A stretch of 16,142 bases of DNA, from the NCBI GenBank assembly GCA_046719715.1, contig JBDNCJ010000067.1:1-16142 (forward strand), read 5' to 3'. The position numbers and the translations under genes were made by a program. How positions within the stretch are numbered: position 1 is the stretch's first letter; every line of letters starts with the position of its first letter. The stretch comes from JANWWM01 sp046719715. Lineage in GTDB: Bacteria; Bacteroidota; Chlorobiia; Chlorobiales; Thermochlorobacteraceae. Shown here one piece after another: positions 1 through 6,792 of the stretch. The notes below the pieces were generated by a model that saw only the letters and a program-made list of their open reading frames with translations, had not been told where the DNA came from and did not search any database.

Positions 1-48
1 TACTTTCAGTTTTAGATACTTTCAGTTTTAGATACTTTCAGTTTTAGA
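1..48. repeat. 16-bp tandem repeat array (3 copies, open at the window edge)
   Basis: Three perfect head-to-tail copies of TACTTTCAGTTTTAGA occupy 1-16, 17-32 and 33-48. The array starts at the first base of the window, so its true copy number is unknown. The unit length is not a multiple of three and no reading frame covers it. There are no spacers between copies, so it is not a CRISPR array. It behaves like an intergenic variable-number tandem repeat. The function is unknown. Confidence 0.9.
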
Positions 49-63
49 ACCGCAACGCCCACA

Positions 64-126
64 ACCTCACCCTGTCTGCTCACTTGAAGTTCCCTCTCCT
101 TTTAAGGAGAGGGTTAGGGTGAAGGT
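64..126. repeat. REP-like inverted repeat element
   Basis: The inner arms CCCTCTCCTT (92-101) and AAGGAGAGGG (104-113) form a perfect 10-bp inverted repeat; as RNA about 8 bp would pair around a six-base loop. Outer arms ACCTCACCCT (64-73) and AGGGTGAAGGT (116-126) are also complementary, with one bulged A. Elements of this look (GGAGAGGGTTAGGGTGAGG) recur as dispersed intergenic repeats in many bacterial genomes; that is recalled, not searched. It lies downstream of the BNR gene, but no run of T follows the hairpin on the minus strand, so I do not call it an intrinsic terminator. Confidence 0.65.
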
Positions 127-154
127 CATAGAACGAGGATAACTCCCCTTCGCC

Positions 155-175
155 AATCCACATTCCACAATCCGC
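155..175. repeat. 7-bp degenerate tandem repeat
   Basis: Three consecutive 7-mers, AATCCAC, ATTCCAC and AATCCGC, lie directly 3' of the stop codon of the secreted BNR gene. They differ from each other at one or two bases. Function is unknown. It may simply be decayed repeat sequence of the same repeat-rich spacer. Confidence 0.4.
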
Positions 176-178
176 AAA

Positions 179-3100
179 TTACTTCACAAGCAACATTTTC
201 TTCGTGGCGACAAACTCTCCCGACTGAAGACGATAGAAATAAACGCCGCTGGAAAGCGCGCTGGCGTTGAAGGTCGCCTCATAACTTCCGGCTTCCTTCT
301 GCTCGTTCACCAATGTAGCGACCACGCGCCCCAACACGTCAAAGACGTCCAATTTCACGAAACCGCTTGTCGGCAGTTGATAGCCAATGACCGTAAGCGG
401 GTTGAAGGGATTGGGATAGTTCTGTTTCAAGGTGTATTGAGCCGGCTTCGTCAGCGTCCGATTGTCCGTCGGCGCGGAGAGGTTGGCGATGGAATCCAGA
501 CGCACCGTAAGCCCGCGCAGACCTGACACGCCCGTCGGGACGCTCGCAAGCAACACACCGGCGGTATCGACGCGAATTAAGCGATTTTGCTGCGTGCCGC
601 TTCCAGAGAGGGCGAAGAGTTGTGTTCCTGACGGATTGAAGGCAAGGCTCGTCCAAAGGTCGCCGGTCGTTTCACAAACGAGTTGCGCCGACCCTGCGTC
701 AAGGTTCAATTTGTAAAGACGATTCAGCGAGCCGGAGCGAGAAGTTATCCAAGGCGTGCTTGTTGGGCTGAACGCCAAACTCGTGACAATGCCGATAGGC
801 ACAGTGGTGAACACCGTCGTAGTGTCACCGGAGGCGAGATTCATTTTGTAAAGCACACCCCGCGACGATGAGCCAATACCCAAAGAAGAAAGCGCGTAAA
901 CATGTGCCGTGTCGTTCGGCGCAAATGCGACCGAGCGAACAACGTTGAGCGGAATGTTTTGACCGACCAACACGTCCAGTGCGTTTGCAGACGACAATCG
1001 ATAGAGCGAATACGGCGTAGAAGCGAGGAAACTGTAAAGTTGATTGCGCGACGGCTCAACGCTTAATCCGCCAAGTTGAGAAGGAACGGCGGGCACAAAC
1101 AGCGGCGTCGCTTGACCAGTAACTTCGTTGAGTCGAAAGAGTTGATTCTGCGGCGTTGAGCCGATTGCATAAAGCCAGCCTGCTTGTGCCGGCGTAATGA
1201 AAATCCCACGACCGCTTAATGAAATTTTAATTTGAGGCACTTCGGCGTTGTCGGTATTCAAGACCAATGTGTCTTCAACGACGCCCGCCGTTGTGGCTTG
1301 AAACCATGCTTGAATCGCGGTTGACCCATTGGCTTGAATCGTGAACGGCGTTGCAGGCAAGGAGAAATAAAATGCGGAGGGGTTGGAACGCGAAACGCTT
1401 GTAACGGTGATGGGCGAAGCGGAGTTGTTCGTCAGCCTGATGCTGACCGTGTCGCGTCCGAACCGCCCGACTTCCGTCGCCGAGAAAGTGATTGATGAGA
1501 TATTGCTGACGAGGGCGCGTGTTCGCAGGGGCGTTTCAAAGACGGAGCGTCCGTGCGTGCCGACGCGCAACTTCCGCGCCGTGCCAATGTCAAAGTAGCT
1601 GAAATGCAGTGCGGGCGTAATCGGCATTCCGTCGGCTTCGCGCTCCCAAGTGCCGCCGCTGTTGAGCGAGCGATGCACGCCGAAGTCGTTTGCAACGTAC
1701 CATTCATTCGGATAAAGCGGGTCAATGAATAAATCGCTGTGCGGAATGTTCGGCAAATTGCTCGAGAGGTTCGTCCAAGTTACGCCGAAATCCGTCGTGC
1801 GATACAGTTTATTGCCCGCGCTGAATCCCGTGCGCAGAACGAACATGGTGTTGGGTTCGGACGGGTGGCAGAGAACGCGCTTGATGTAGGTTGCTTCACC
1901 GGGAACGCTTCGACTTTGGAAGGTTACGCCGCCGTTTGTGGAAATCCAAACGGTGCTTGTCGGACCGGTTTCGCTGGCGACAGCGATGAAATTATTAGGA
2001 TTGACGGGGCTTTGCGACACGCTACTTGCCGCACCGCTAAACGAGTTGGAAATCGCCGTCCAACTGTCTCCGAGATTCGACGACCGAAAGAGTCTATCAG
2101 TTGCCACATAAAGCACGTTGCTTGCGGCGACATCTTGAAAGAACGGCGCAATCCAAGCCGCCGCGCCACTTAGCCCGCTTGTAATGTTGGAAAACGTACC
2201 GAATGAGCCATTCTGCGTGCTTCGGAAAATATTGGCGTTATAGACCGACATGAACACTGTGGTCGGGTTGGCGCGGTCGTAAAAGCACTCCATTCCGTCG
2301 CCCGTCGTGGTTTGCTCCCAAGTTGCGCCGCCGTTGGTTGTGCGGAAGTTGCCGTTGTCTTGTGTGCCACCGAGCATTTTTAGAGAATCCGTCGGGTGCG
2401 ACGCAATGCGGTAGAGTTGAAGGGTGGGAAGGTCGTTCTGTTCCAGCCAAGTGATGCCGCCGTCGGTTGAGCGATTGATGCCGCCGTCGTTGCCGACATA
2501 GCGCACGTCGGGATTGGACGGCGCAAACGCCATGATGTGAAAATCAACGTGCATCGCTTGATTCCAGTACTCGCCGCCGACGAAACTCGCTGTGTTTCCG
2601 CCGTCTTCCGAGCGGTAAAGCTGTTGGTCTCCGAAATACACTTCATCGGGATTTTCAGGATTGACGGCGAGAAGCAAATCATACCAGCCTTGTCCTGCGG
2701 GCGGCGTGCCCGCTTTTTGCGTCCAAGTCGCGCCTTCGTTTGTCGATTGATAAAGCACGGTTCTTCCCGATTGGTCTAAATAAATTGCGGCATAAACTAC
2801 TGATGGATTCGCGGGAGAAATCGCAAGTTGAACTCTGCCGGCGTCGCTCGGAAGCCCCGTATTGCTTGCGCTCCAAGTCAGCCCGTTGTCGGTTGAAATT
2901 CTTACGCCGCCTTGTCCTGCCGCATACACACGCGAAGAATTCGGAGCAGGCGAAGGAAGCACGTCGCTTGCGTTGGATAAAGCGAGAGTTCGCACCCAAG
3001 TTGCGCCGCCGTTGGTGCTTCGCCACACGCCTTCGTTGCCCGGATTTTGAACGTAAAGATACCCGCGACCAAGCGAGGCAAAAATCACGTTGGGATTATG

Positions 3101-3781
3101 CGGGCTGACACGAATGGCTGAAAAATGGGTATGTGCGCCGAAGGCGTCAATGAAGTTCCAAGTTGCGCCGCCGTCGGTGCTTTTGTATAAGCCGCGTCCG
3201 TCAAAAATGACGTTGTTAGAAAATCGCGTAAACTCGCCTGCGCCTGCATAAACAATGTTGGGGTTTGTTTCATCAATGGCGATTGCGCCAAAGGTTAAAG
3301 AGGATAAATCATAGCCGATGTCGAGCCAAGTTTCGCCGCCGTTGGTGGTTTTCCAGATGCCGCCCGCCGCCGCGCCGATATAGGCGATGTCCGGATTGGT
3401 CGGGTGAATGGCAAGGGCGCGCACGCGTCCGCTGTTGCGCTCCCACTGTGCAGGAAAAAAGACTTCAATGCCGCTCGGTCCGACATTTCGCCATTGAACC
3501 GTGCTCAAGCCGCGTCGCGCTTTATCTTTTTCTTGCTGCGCCAAACGCTCCGAAACAAAGACGTCAATCGGAACAGTGCCGTCGGCGTTGGCGCGCTGTC
3601 TGAAATAATGCTCAAAGCGACGAAACGCTTTCTTTTTACGAATTTCTTCTGGAACATCTTGAAAGTATGACGGAGAGGGCGTGCCTGTAATTTGTGCGGA
3701 AAGTTGAGCCGTTGGGGCGGAGAAAAGCAAGACGAAGAAAACCAACAGAGCCAAGCGTGTGAGCGATAAGGTGTACTTCAT
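179..3781 (-). CDS. Secreted multi-repeat BNR/Asp-box beta-propeller protein with type IX secretion sorting domain
   Basis: A 1200-residue exported protein. Residues 1-30 form a signal peptide (Lys2, hydrophobic core, likely cleavage after SAQ). Residues about 90-750 carry some 13 Asp-box/BNR motifs of the form S-T-x-x-G-x-T-W, for example at 144-152, 200-208, 254-262, 345-353, 437-445, 480-488 and 661-669, as in sortilin/Vps10-like and sialidase propellers. Residues about 755-860 resemble a choice-of-anchor (ASH-like) immunoglobulin-type domain. Residues 865-1095 look like a second propeller. Residues 1117-1200 are a T9SS type A sorting domain, with YPNPFNP at 1122-1128 and an ending rich in YFYRL and KKMLLVK. 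By family knowledge it should cross the outer membrane by the Por system and be released or anchored at the surface. No catalytic residues are identifiable, so substrate or ligand is unknown. The ATG at 3781 has no clear Shine-Dalgarno. It is last in the leftward gene series, 93 bp after phoH. Confidence 0.9.
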   Translation of the reverse strand: MKYTLSLTRLALLVFFVLLFSAPTAQLSAQITGTPSPSYFQDVPEEIRKKKAFRRFEHYFRQRANADGTVPIDVFVSERLAQQEKDKARRGLSTVQWRNVGPSGIEVFFPAQWERNSGRVRALAIHPTNPDIAYIGAAAGGIWKTTNGGETWLDIGYDLSSLTFGAIAIDETNPNIVYAGAGEFTRFSNNVIFDGRGLYKSTDGGATWNFIDAFGAHTHFSAIRVSPHNPNVIFASLGRGYLYVQNPGNEGVWRSTNGGATWVRTLALSNASDVLPSPAPNSSRVYAAGQGGVRISTDNGLTWSASNTGLPSDAGRVQLAISPANPSVVYAAIYLDQSGRTVLYQSTNEGATWTQKAGTPPAGQGWYDLLLAVNPENPDEVYFGDQQLYRSEDGGNTASFVGGEYWNQAMHVDFHIMAFAPSNPDVRYVGNDGGINRSTDGGITWLEQNDLPTLQLYRIASHPTDSLKMLGGTQDNGNFRTTNGGATWEQTTTGDGMECFYDRANPTTVFMSVYNANIFRSTQNGSFGTFSNITSGLSGAAAWIAPFFQDVAASNVLYVATDRLFRSSNLGDSWTAISNSFSGAASSVSQSPVNPNNFIAVASETGPTSTVWISTNGGVTFQSRSVPGEATYIKRVLCHPSEPNTMFVLRTGFSAGNKLYRTTDFGVTWTNLSSNLPNIPHSDLFIDPLYPNEWYVANDFGVHRSLNSGGTWEREADGMPITPALHFSYFDIGTARKLRVGTHGRSVFETPLRTRALVSNISSITFSATEVGRFGRDTVSIRLTNNSASPITVTSVSRSNPSAFYFSLPATPFTIQANGSTAIQAWFQATTAGVVEDTLVLNTDNAEVPQIKISLSGRGIFITPAQAGWLYAIGSTPQNQLFRLNEVTGQATPLFVPAVPSQLGGLSVEPSRNQLYSFLASTPYSLYRLSSANALDVLVGQNIPLNVVRSVAFAPNDTAHVYALSSLGIGSSSRGVLYKMNLASGDTTTVFTTVPIGIVTSLAFSPTSTPWITSRSGSLNRLYKLNLDAGSAQLVCETTGDLWTSLAFNPSGTQLFALSGSGTQQNRLIRVDTAGVLLASVPTGVSGLRGLTVRLDSIANLSAPTDNRTLTKPAQYTLKQNYPNPFNPLTVIGYQLPTSGFVKLDVFDVLGRVVATLVNEQKEAGSYEATFNASALSSGVYFYRLQSGEFVATKKMLLVK

Positions 3782-3874
3782 AGTCGAGATAGGTTAGTTA
3801 ATTAGAAATGACAAGGTCGTGTTACGCGCAAGAGGAGACGAAGGTTTCCAAAGCGCGATTTCACGATAAAATTC

Positions 3875-4957
3875 TTAAAGCGATGGATTGGCTTGGGTTG
3901 CAAGCGTTTTCAGGCGGTCTTCTTCGCGGCGTTCTTCGTGTCGTCTTTCTTGATGGCGTTTGTCGTCTTTATGTGGTTCAACGTTGTTCGCTCGCTTTTC
4001 ATAAGCGTCGATAATGTCGCGCACCAAGCGGTGTCGCACGACGTCGGATTTATCGAGATAAACGAAAGAAATGCCTTGAATGCCGCCGAGAAGCGTCGGG
4101 GCGTCGGATAAGCCCGATTCGGATTTTCTCGGCAAATCGATTTGAGTGGTATCGCCCGTGATAATGGCTTTGGAATACATGCCGAGCCGCGTGAGGCACA
4201 TTTTCATTTGCATGTTCGTTGCGTTTTGCGCCTCGTCGAGAATGATGAAGGCGTTGTTGAGCGTGCGTCCGCGCATATAGGCGAGTGGCACGACTTCAAT
4301 CACCTTTTTTTCCATATACTCTTTGAGTTTGTCGGGCGTGAGCATATCGGAGAGTGCGTCGTAGAGCGGGCGCAAATAGGGGTCGATTTTTTGTTGTAAA
4401 TCGCCGGGCAAAAATCCCAAACTTTCACCGGCTTCAACGGCGGGACGCGCAAGCACCAAGCGTTGAACTTGTTTGGCTTTGAGCGCGGCGACGGCGATGG
4501 CGACCGCCGTGTAGGTTTTGCCCGTTCCCGCAGGACCAATGGCGAAGACGACGTCGTTGCGTTTGGATTCATAGACCATGCGCTTTTGCCCTGCCGTTTT
4601 AGCGCGCACCGCATCGCTTTTGGTTACGACAATCACGTCGCCTTCGCCTTCAACCAACTCTTTTGCTTCTCTCGTCGGCGTCGGGCGTGTTTCTCCAATC
4701 GTGGCAAGACGAATGACCGCTTCCACGTCGCGCACTTGCAATTCGCCGTTGCGATTGACGAGCGTGAGCAGTTCATAAAAAATTTTCTCAACGCGCACGA
4801 CATCCGCTTCTTCGCCGCGCAAAGTAACGTCGTTGCCGCGAGCGACGATGTTCACTTCGCTGAACTCCGATTCAATGCGTTTGAGGAATGCGTCTTGCGC
4901 GCCGAAAATCAACATCGGCTCTGCACCTTTGAGCGAAAACTTTCTCTCTTGTTCCAA
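3875..4957 (-). CDS. phoH: PhoH family ATPase (PhoH/YbeZ-like)
   Basis: A 360-residue cytoplasmic P-loop ATPase of the PhoH family, thought to act in RNA metabolism or ribosome maturation. Walker A is GPAGTGKT at 141-148, followed by the family block around RPAVEAGE-LGFLPGD (171-186), Walker B IILDEAQ (238-244) and the GDTTQIDLP segment (268-276). An N-terminal KH-like region covers about 10-75. The start is TTG at 4957; it keeps the usual family opening (EQ-x-KFSL-x-GAEP), which the next ATG (Met15, 4915) would lose. The four upstream codons are preceded in the same frame by the stop of the neighbouring gene (4970-4972), so no longer start exists. Residues 328-350 form a highly charged Arg/Glu/His-rich tail. 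PhoH genes often sit beside ybeY, which is not seen here. Confidence 0.93.
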   Translation of the reverse strand: MEQERKFSLKGAEPMLIFGAQDAFLKRIESEFSEVNIVARGNDVTLRGEEADVVRVEKIFYELLTLVNRNGELQVRDVEAVIRLATIGETRPTPTREAKELVEGEGDVIVVTKSDAVRAKTAGQKRMVYESKRNDVVFAIGPAGTGKTYTAVAIAVAALKAKQVQRLVLARPAVEAGESLGFLPGDLQQKIDPYLRPLYDALSDMLTPDKLKEYMEKKVIEVVPLAYMRGRTLNNAFIILDEAQNATNMQMKMCLTRLGMYSKAIITGDTTQIDLPRKSESGLSDAPTLLGGIQGISFVYLDKSDVVRHRLVRDIIDAYEKRANNVEPHKDDKRHQERRHEERREEDRLKTLATQANPSL

Positions 4958-4969
4958 ATTGGTCGTCGG

Positions 4970-5632
4970 TTAAGTGGTTGTTGATAGAAGAATTTCAGAT
5001 ACATGCGCTTCGCCGCGAAGTGCGACGGCTTCAAGTCCGGAAAGCGTGCAAACGAACGCACGTCGCGCACCGTGCATTAAACCTTCTTGTGCAAATTTTT
5101 CTCTCTCGTTTTTATCACTGCTGTGCATCTCGTCAATAAAAAAAAGCATATCGGCGTGTATCTCGGACGCGAGGCGCGAGGCAATGGCATCAGCAGGAAT
5201 AAAGGTCATTCGTCCCTCTTTCGTTTTCGTTATCGGCGCGAGAATCGGAACCGTGTTTTGAGCAAATTGTTTTTCCAACGCTTCTTTTTTAATCGTCGTG
5301 ATTCTCCCTGTCATCTCATTCGGCGACTCTTCGGTTTGAACCAAGCCCAAATGGTGCGCGTTCATCTGCAATGCGGGAATAAGTTCTTCGGAGAGTTTCG
5401 AGGTGAAGACTTTGCCAAGTTGGACGAGCAAATCGGCGTAGCGTTCAAGGTCGGCTTGTGAAGGCGCGTCGGGAAAAGGCTGTTTGGTTTGACGTTCATA
5501 CTGAAAGCGTGCATCATGAACGATGGCGAGGCGAAAGCGCGGTGCTAATTTTTTAACATCGGCTTTCAAACGATTGAAAGAAAGGGCGTCGTCTAAATCT
5601 TTCCCGACAACCGACAAGACGAGGGTTTGCAT
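4970..5632 (-). CDS. Degenerate amino-acid-kinase-fold protein (acetylglutamate-kinase-like), function unknown
   Basis: A 220-residue cytoplasmic protein without signal or membrane segments. Its layout follows the amino acid kinase fold. A segment at 145-160 (PADAIASRLASEIHAD) closely resembles the N-x-x-AD-x-AA-x-x-A block of acetylglutamate kinase. An IVHDARFQ segment (37-44) sits where those kinases have VVHGGGPQ, and the end (about residues 199-214) resembles the family's last strands. The catalytic features look lost: the first strand lacks the K-x-GGS motif (it reads LVLSVVGKD) and the glycine-rich loop is replaced. It is also shorter than ArgB (about 280-300 residues). I infer a pseudo-kinase or regulatory paralogue; a divergent active kinase is the alternative. 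ATG at 5632 is chosen over the adjacent TTG at 5635. It ends 12 bp before phoH, so the two are probably co-transcribed. Confidence 0.6.
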   Translation of the reverse strand: MQTLVLSVVGKDLDDALSFNRLKADVKKLAPRFRLAIVHDARFQYERQTKQPFPDAPSQADLERYADLLVQLGKVFTSKLSEELIPALQMNAHHLGLVQTEESPNEMTGRITTIKKEALEKQFAQNTVPILAPITKTKEGRMTFIPADAIASRLASEIHADMLFFIDEMHSSDKNEREKFAQEGLMHGARRAFVCTLSGLEAVALRGEAHVSEILLSTTT

Positions 5633-5643
5633 CAAAAAAAAGT

Positions 5644-5680
5644 TAAGTCGTTAATCTTAATCGTTGTAGCATAATCGTTG
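5644..5680. promoter_or_regulatory. Short direct repeats upstream of the kinase-like gene
   Basis: TAATCGTTG occurs exactly twice (5658-5666 and 5672-5680), with a related TAAGTCGTT at 5644-5652. The three start 14 bp apart. They sit 12 bp upstream of the ATG at 5632, in the 69-bp gap after hldD. Regularly spaced repeats so close to a start could be an operator, but there is no direct evidence of function. Confidence 0.25.
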
Positions 5681-5701
5681 AGGCGCGGAACGCATGCGTT
5701 A

Positions 5702-6712
5702 TCAGGCGTGTGCGGTCAGGTCCGCCGCCGTTAAATCGTGCGACGCGAGTTCTTGTTGTTCTTTTTGCAAATGCGATTGAACATAATCAAAGACACTTTC
5801 TTCAAGCGAGCGGAATTGAATCGGACAGCCAGCGGAAGCGAGCTTCGTCATGTCGGCTTCGGTAAAGTATTGATACTTGCCGCGTAGATGTTCAGGCATT
5901 GGAACATACTCAATCTTGACGGGCTTCTGCATCGCATTGAAGGTTGCCGTTACCAAATCTTTGAAACTTCTCGACTTGCCCGTGCCAAGATTGAAAATGC
6001 CGTTGACCTCGTGATGGTTCAACAGCCAATACATCACGTCCACGCAGTCTTTGACATAGACGAAGTCGCGCAGTTGCTCGCCGTCGTTGTAGCCGTCTTT
6101 GTGAGACTTGAAGAGTTTGACGCTTCCCGATTCTAAAATTTGATTGAACGCTTTATAGACGACGCTCGCCATATCGCCTTTGTGGTATTCGTTTGGACCG
6201 AAGACATTGAAAAATTTAAGTCCGACGATTTTATCGAGAAGATGGTGTTGATATGCCCAGAGGTCAAAAAGGTGTTTGGAGTAGCCGTAGGCGTTGAGCG
6301 GACGGAGTTTGAGCATTGTCGCCTCGTCGTCTTTGTAGCCGTGTTCGCCGTTGCCGTAGGTGGCGGCACTTGAGGCATAAATGAATCGAATGCCGCGTTG
6401 AACGCAATAGGTGGCGAGGTCTTTGGTGTAAGCGTAGTTGTTGTCCATTAAGCCTTCAACGTCGCGCTCGGTGGTTGAGCTATTGGCGCCGAGATGAACA
6501 ATGGCTTCAATGCGAGGCAGTTTTTCGTCGAGTAATTTTTGAAGAAACGGCGTTTTGTGAATGTAATCGACGAAGCGAAGCCCGACGAGGTTTTTCCATT
6601 TTTCACTTGTGCCGAGTTCGTCAACAATCAAGACGTCGGTAATGCCGACTTGGTTGAGTTTCCAAAGCATCGCGCTTCCAATAAAACCCGCCCCACCTGT
6701 AATGACAATCAT
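5702..6712 (-). CDS. hldD: ADP-L-glycero-D-manno-heptose 6-epimerase
   Basis: A 336-residue extended short-chain dehydrogenase that interconverts ADP-D,D-heptose and ADP-L,D-heptose, supplying heptose for the LPS inner core. Visible are the NAD(P) loop TGGAGFIGS (5-13), the LGANSSTTERD block (74-84), the catalytic Tyr142-x-x-x-Lys146 in YGYSK, the HldD-type FFNVFGPNEY (167-176) and RDFVYVKD (215-222). The reading frame is open up to 6910, but the 66 extra residues are basic, lie largely inside sdhA and match nothing in the family. The ATG at 6712 gives the normal family start MIVITGGAGF. ATG at 6745 is a less likely alternative. No Shine-Dalgarno is seen. About 20 residues at the C terminus (316-336, with DLTAADLTA) go beyond the usual HldD end. 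Its presence supports a heptose-containing LPS outer membrane. Confidence 0.95.
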   Translation of the reverse strand: MIVITGGAGFIGSAMLWKLNQVGITDVLIVDELGTSEKWKNLVGLRFVDYIHKTPFLQKLLDEKLPRIEAIVHLGANSSTTERDVEGLMDNNYAYTKDLATYCVQRGIRFIYASSAATYGNGEHGYKDDEATMLKLRPLNAYGYSKHLFDLWAYQHHLLDKIVGLKFFNVFGPNEYHKGDMASVVYKAFNQILESGSVKLFKSHKDGYNDGEQLRDFVYVKDCVDVMYWLLNHHEVNGIFNLGTGKSRSFKDLVTATFNAMQKPVKIEYVPMPEHLRGKYQYFTEADMTKLASAGCPIQFRSLEESVFDYVQSHLQKEQQELASHDLTAADLTAHA

Positions 6713-6724
6713 TGCGTTGCAAGA

Positions 6725-6744
6725 AAGTTTGGTTTTTGAAAACA
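6725..6744 (-). promoter_or_regulatory. 20-bp leader element upstream of hldD, also found upstream of nuoM
   Basis: Plus-strand AAGTTTGGTTTTTGAAAACA; gene-sense form is TGTTTTCAAAAACCAAACTT. It lies 12 bp upstream of the hldD ATG at 6712. It matches the element at 13894-13913 upstream of nuoM at 19 of 20 positions, in the same orientation. A shared promoter or regulator site is inferred. Confidence 0.4.
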
Positions 6745-6755
6745 TAGAGAAGAGA

Positions 6756-6774
6756 GGCGGAAGTTGAATCCGCC
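6756..6774 (-). terminator. Weak hairpin between sdhA and hldD
   Basis: In gene sense, GGCGGA pairs with TCCGCC around a 7-base loop, 18 bp after the sdhA stop, followed by TCTCTTCTCT. The stem is short but GC-rich and the tail is pyrimidine-rich rather than a T run. It could be a weak terminator or an mRNA-end stabiliser separating the sdh genes from hldD. Confidence 0.3.
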
Positions 6775-6792
6775 CCTTGCGCCCCTTACGAT

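Noticed and set aside
1..48. CRISPR array
   Set aside because: The 16-bp units are directly joined with no spacers and no cas genes are present.
3782..3874. Promoter for the BNR gene (TTGTCA with a TATCTC 17 bases later)
   Set aside because: It would start transcription at or on the ATG itself and matches are weak; I do not call it.
4463..4984. 173-codon open frame opposite phoH
   Set aside because: Antisense shadow of conserved PhoH motifs; no family resemblance.
5689..5700. Perfect 12-bp palindrome AACGCATGCGTT just after the hldD stop
   Set aside because: No loop and no T run, so not a terminator; too short to claim an operator without further copies.
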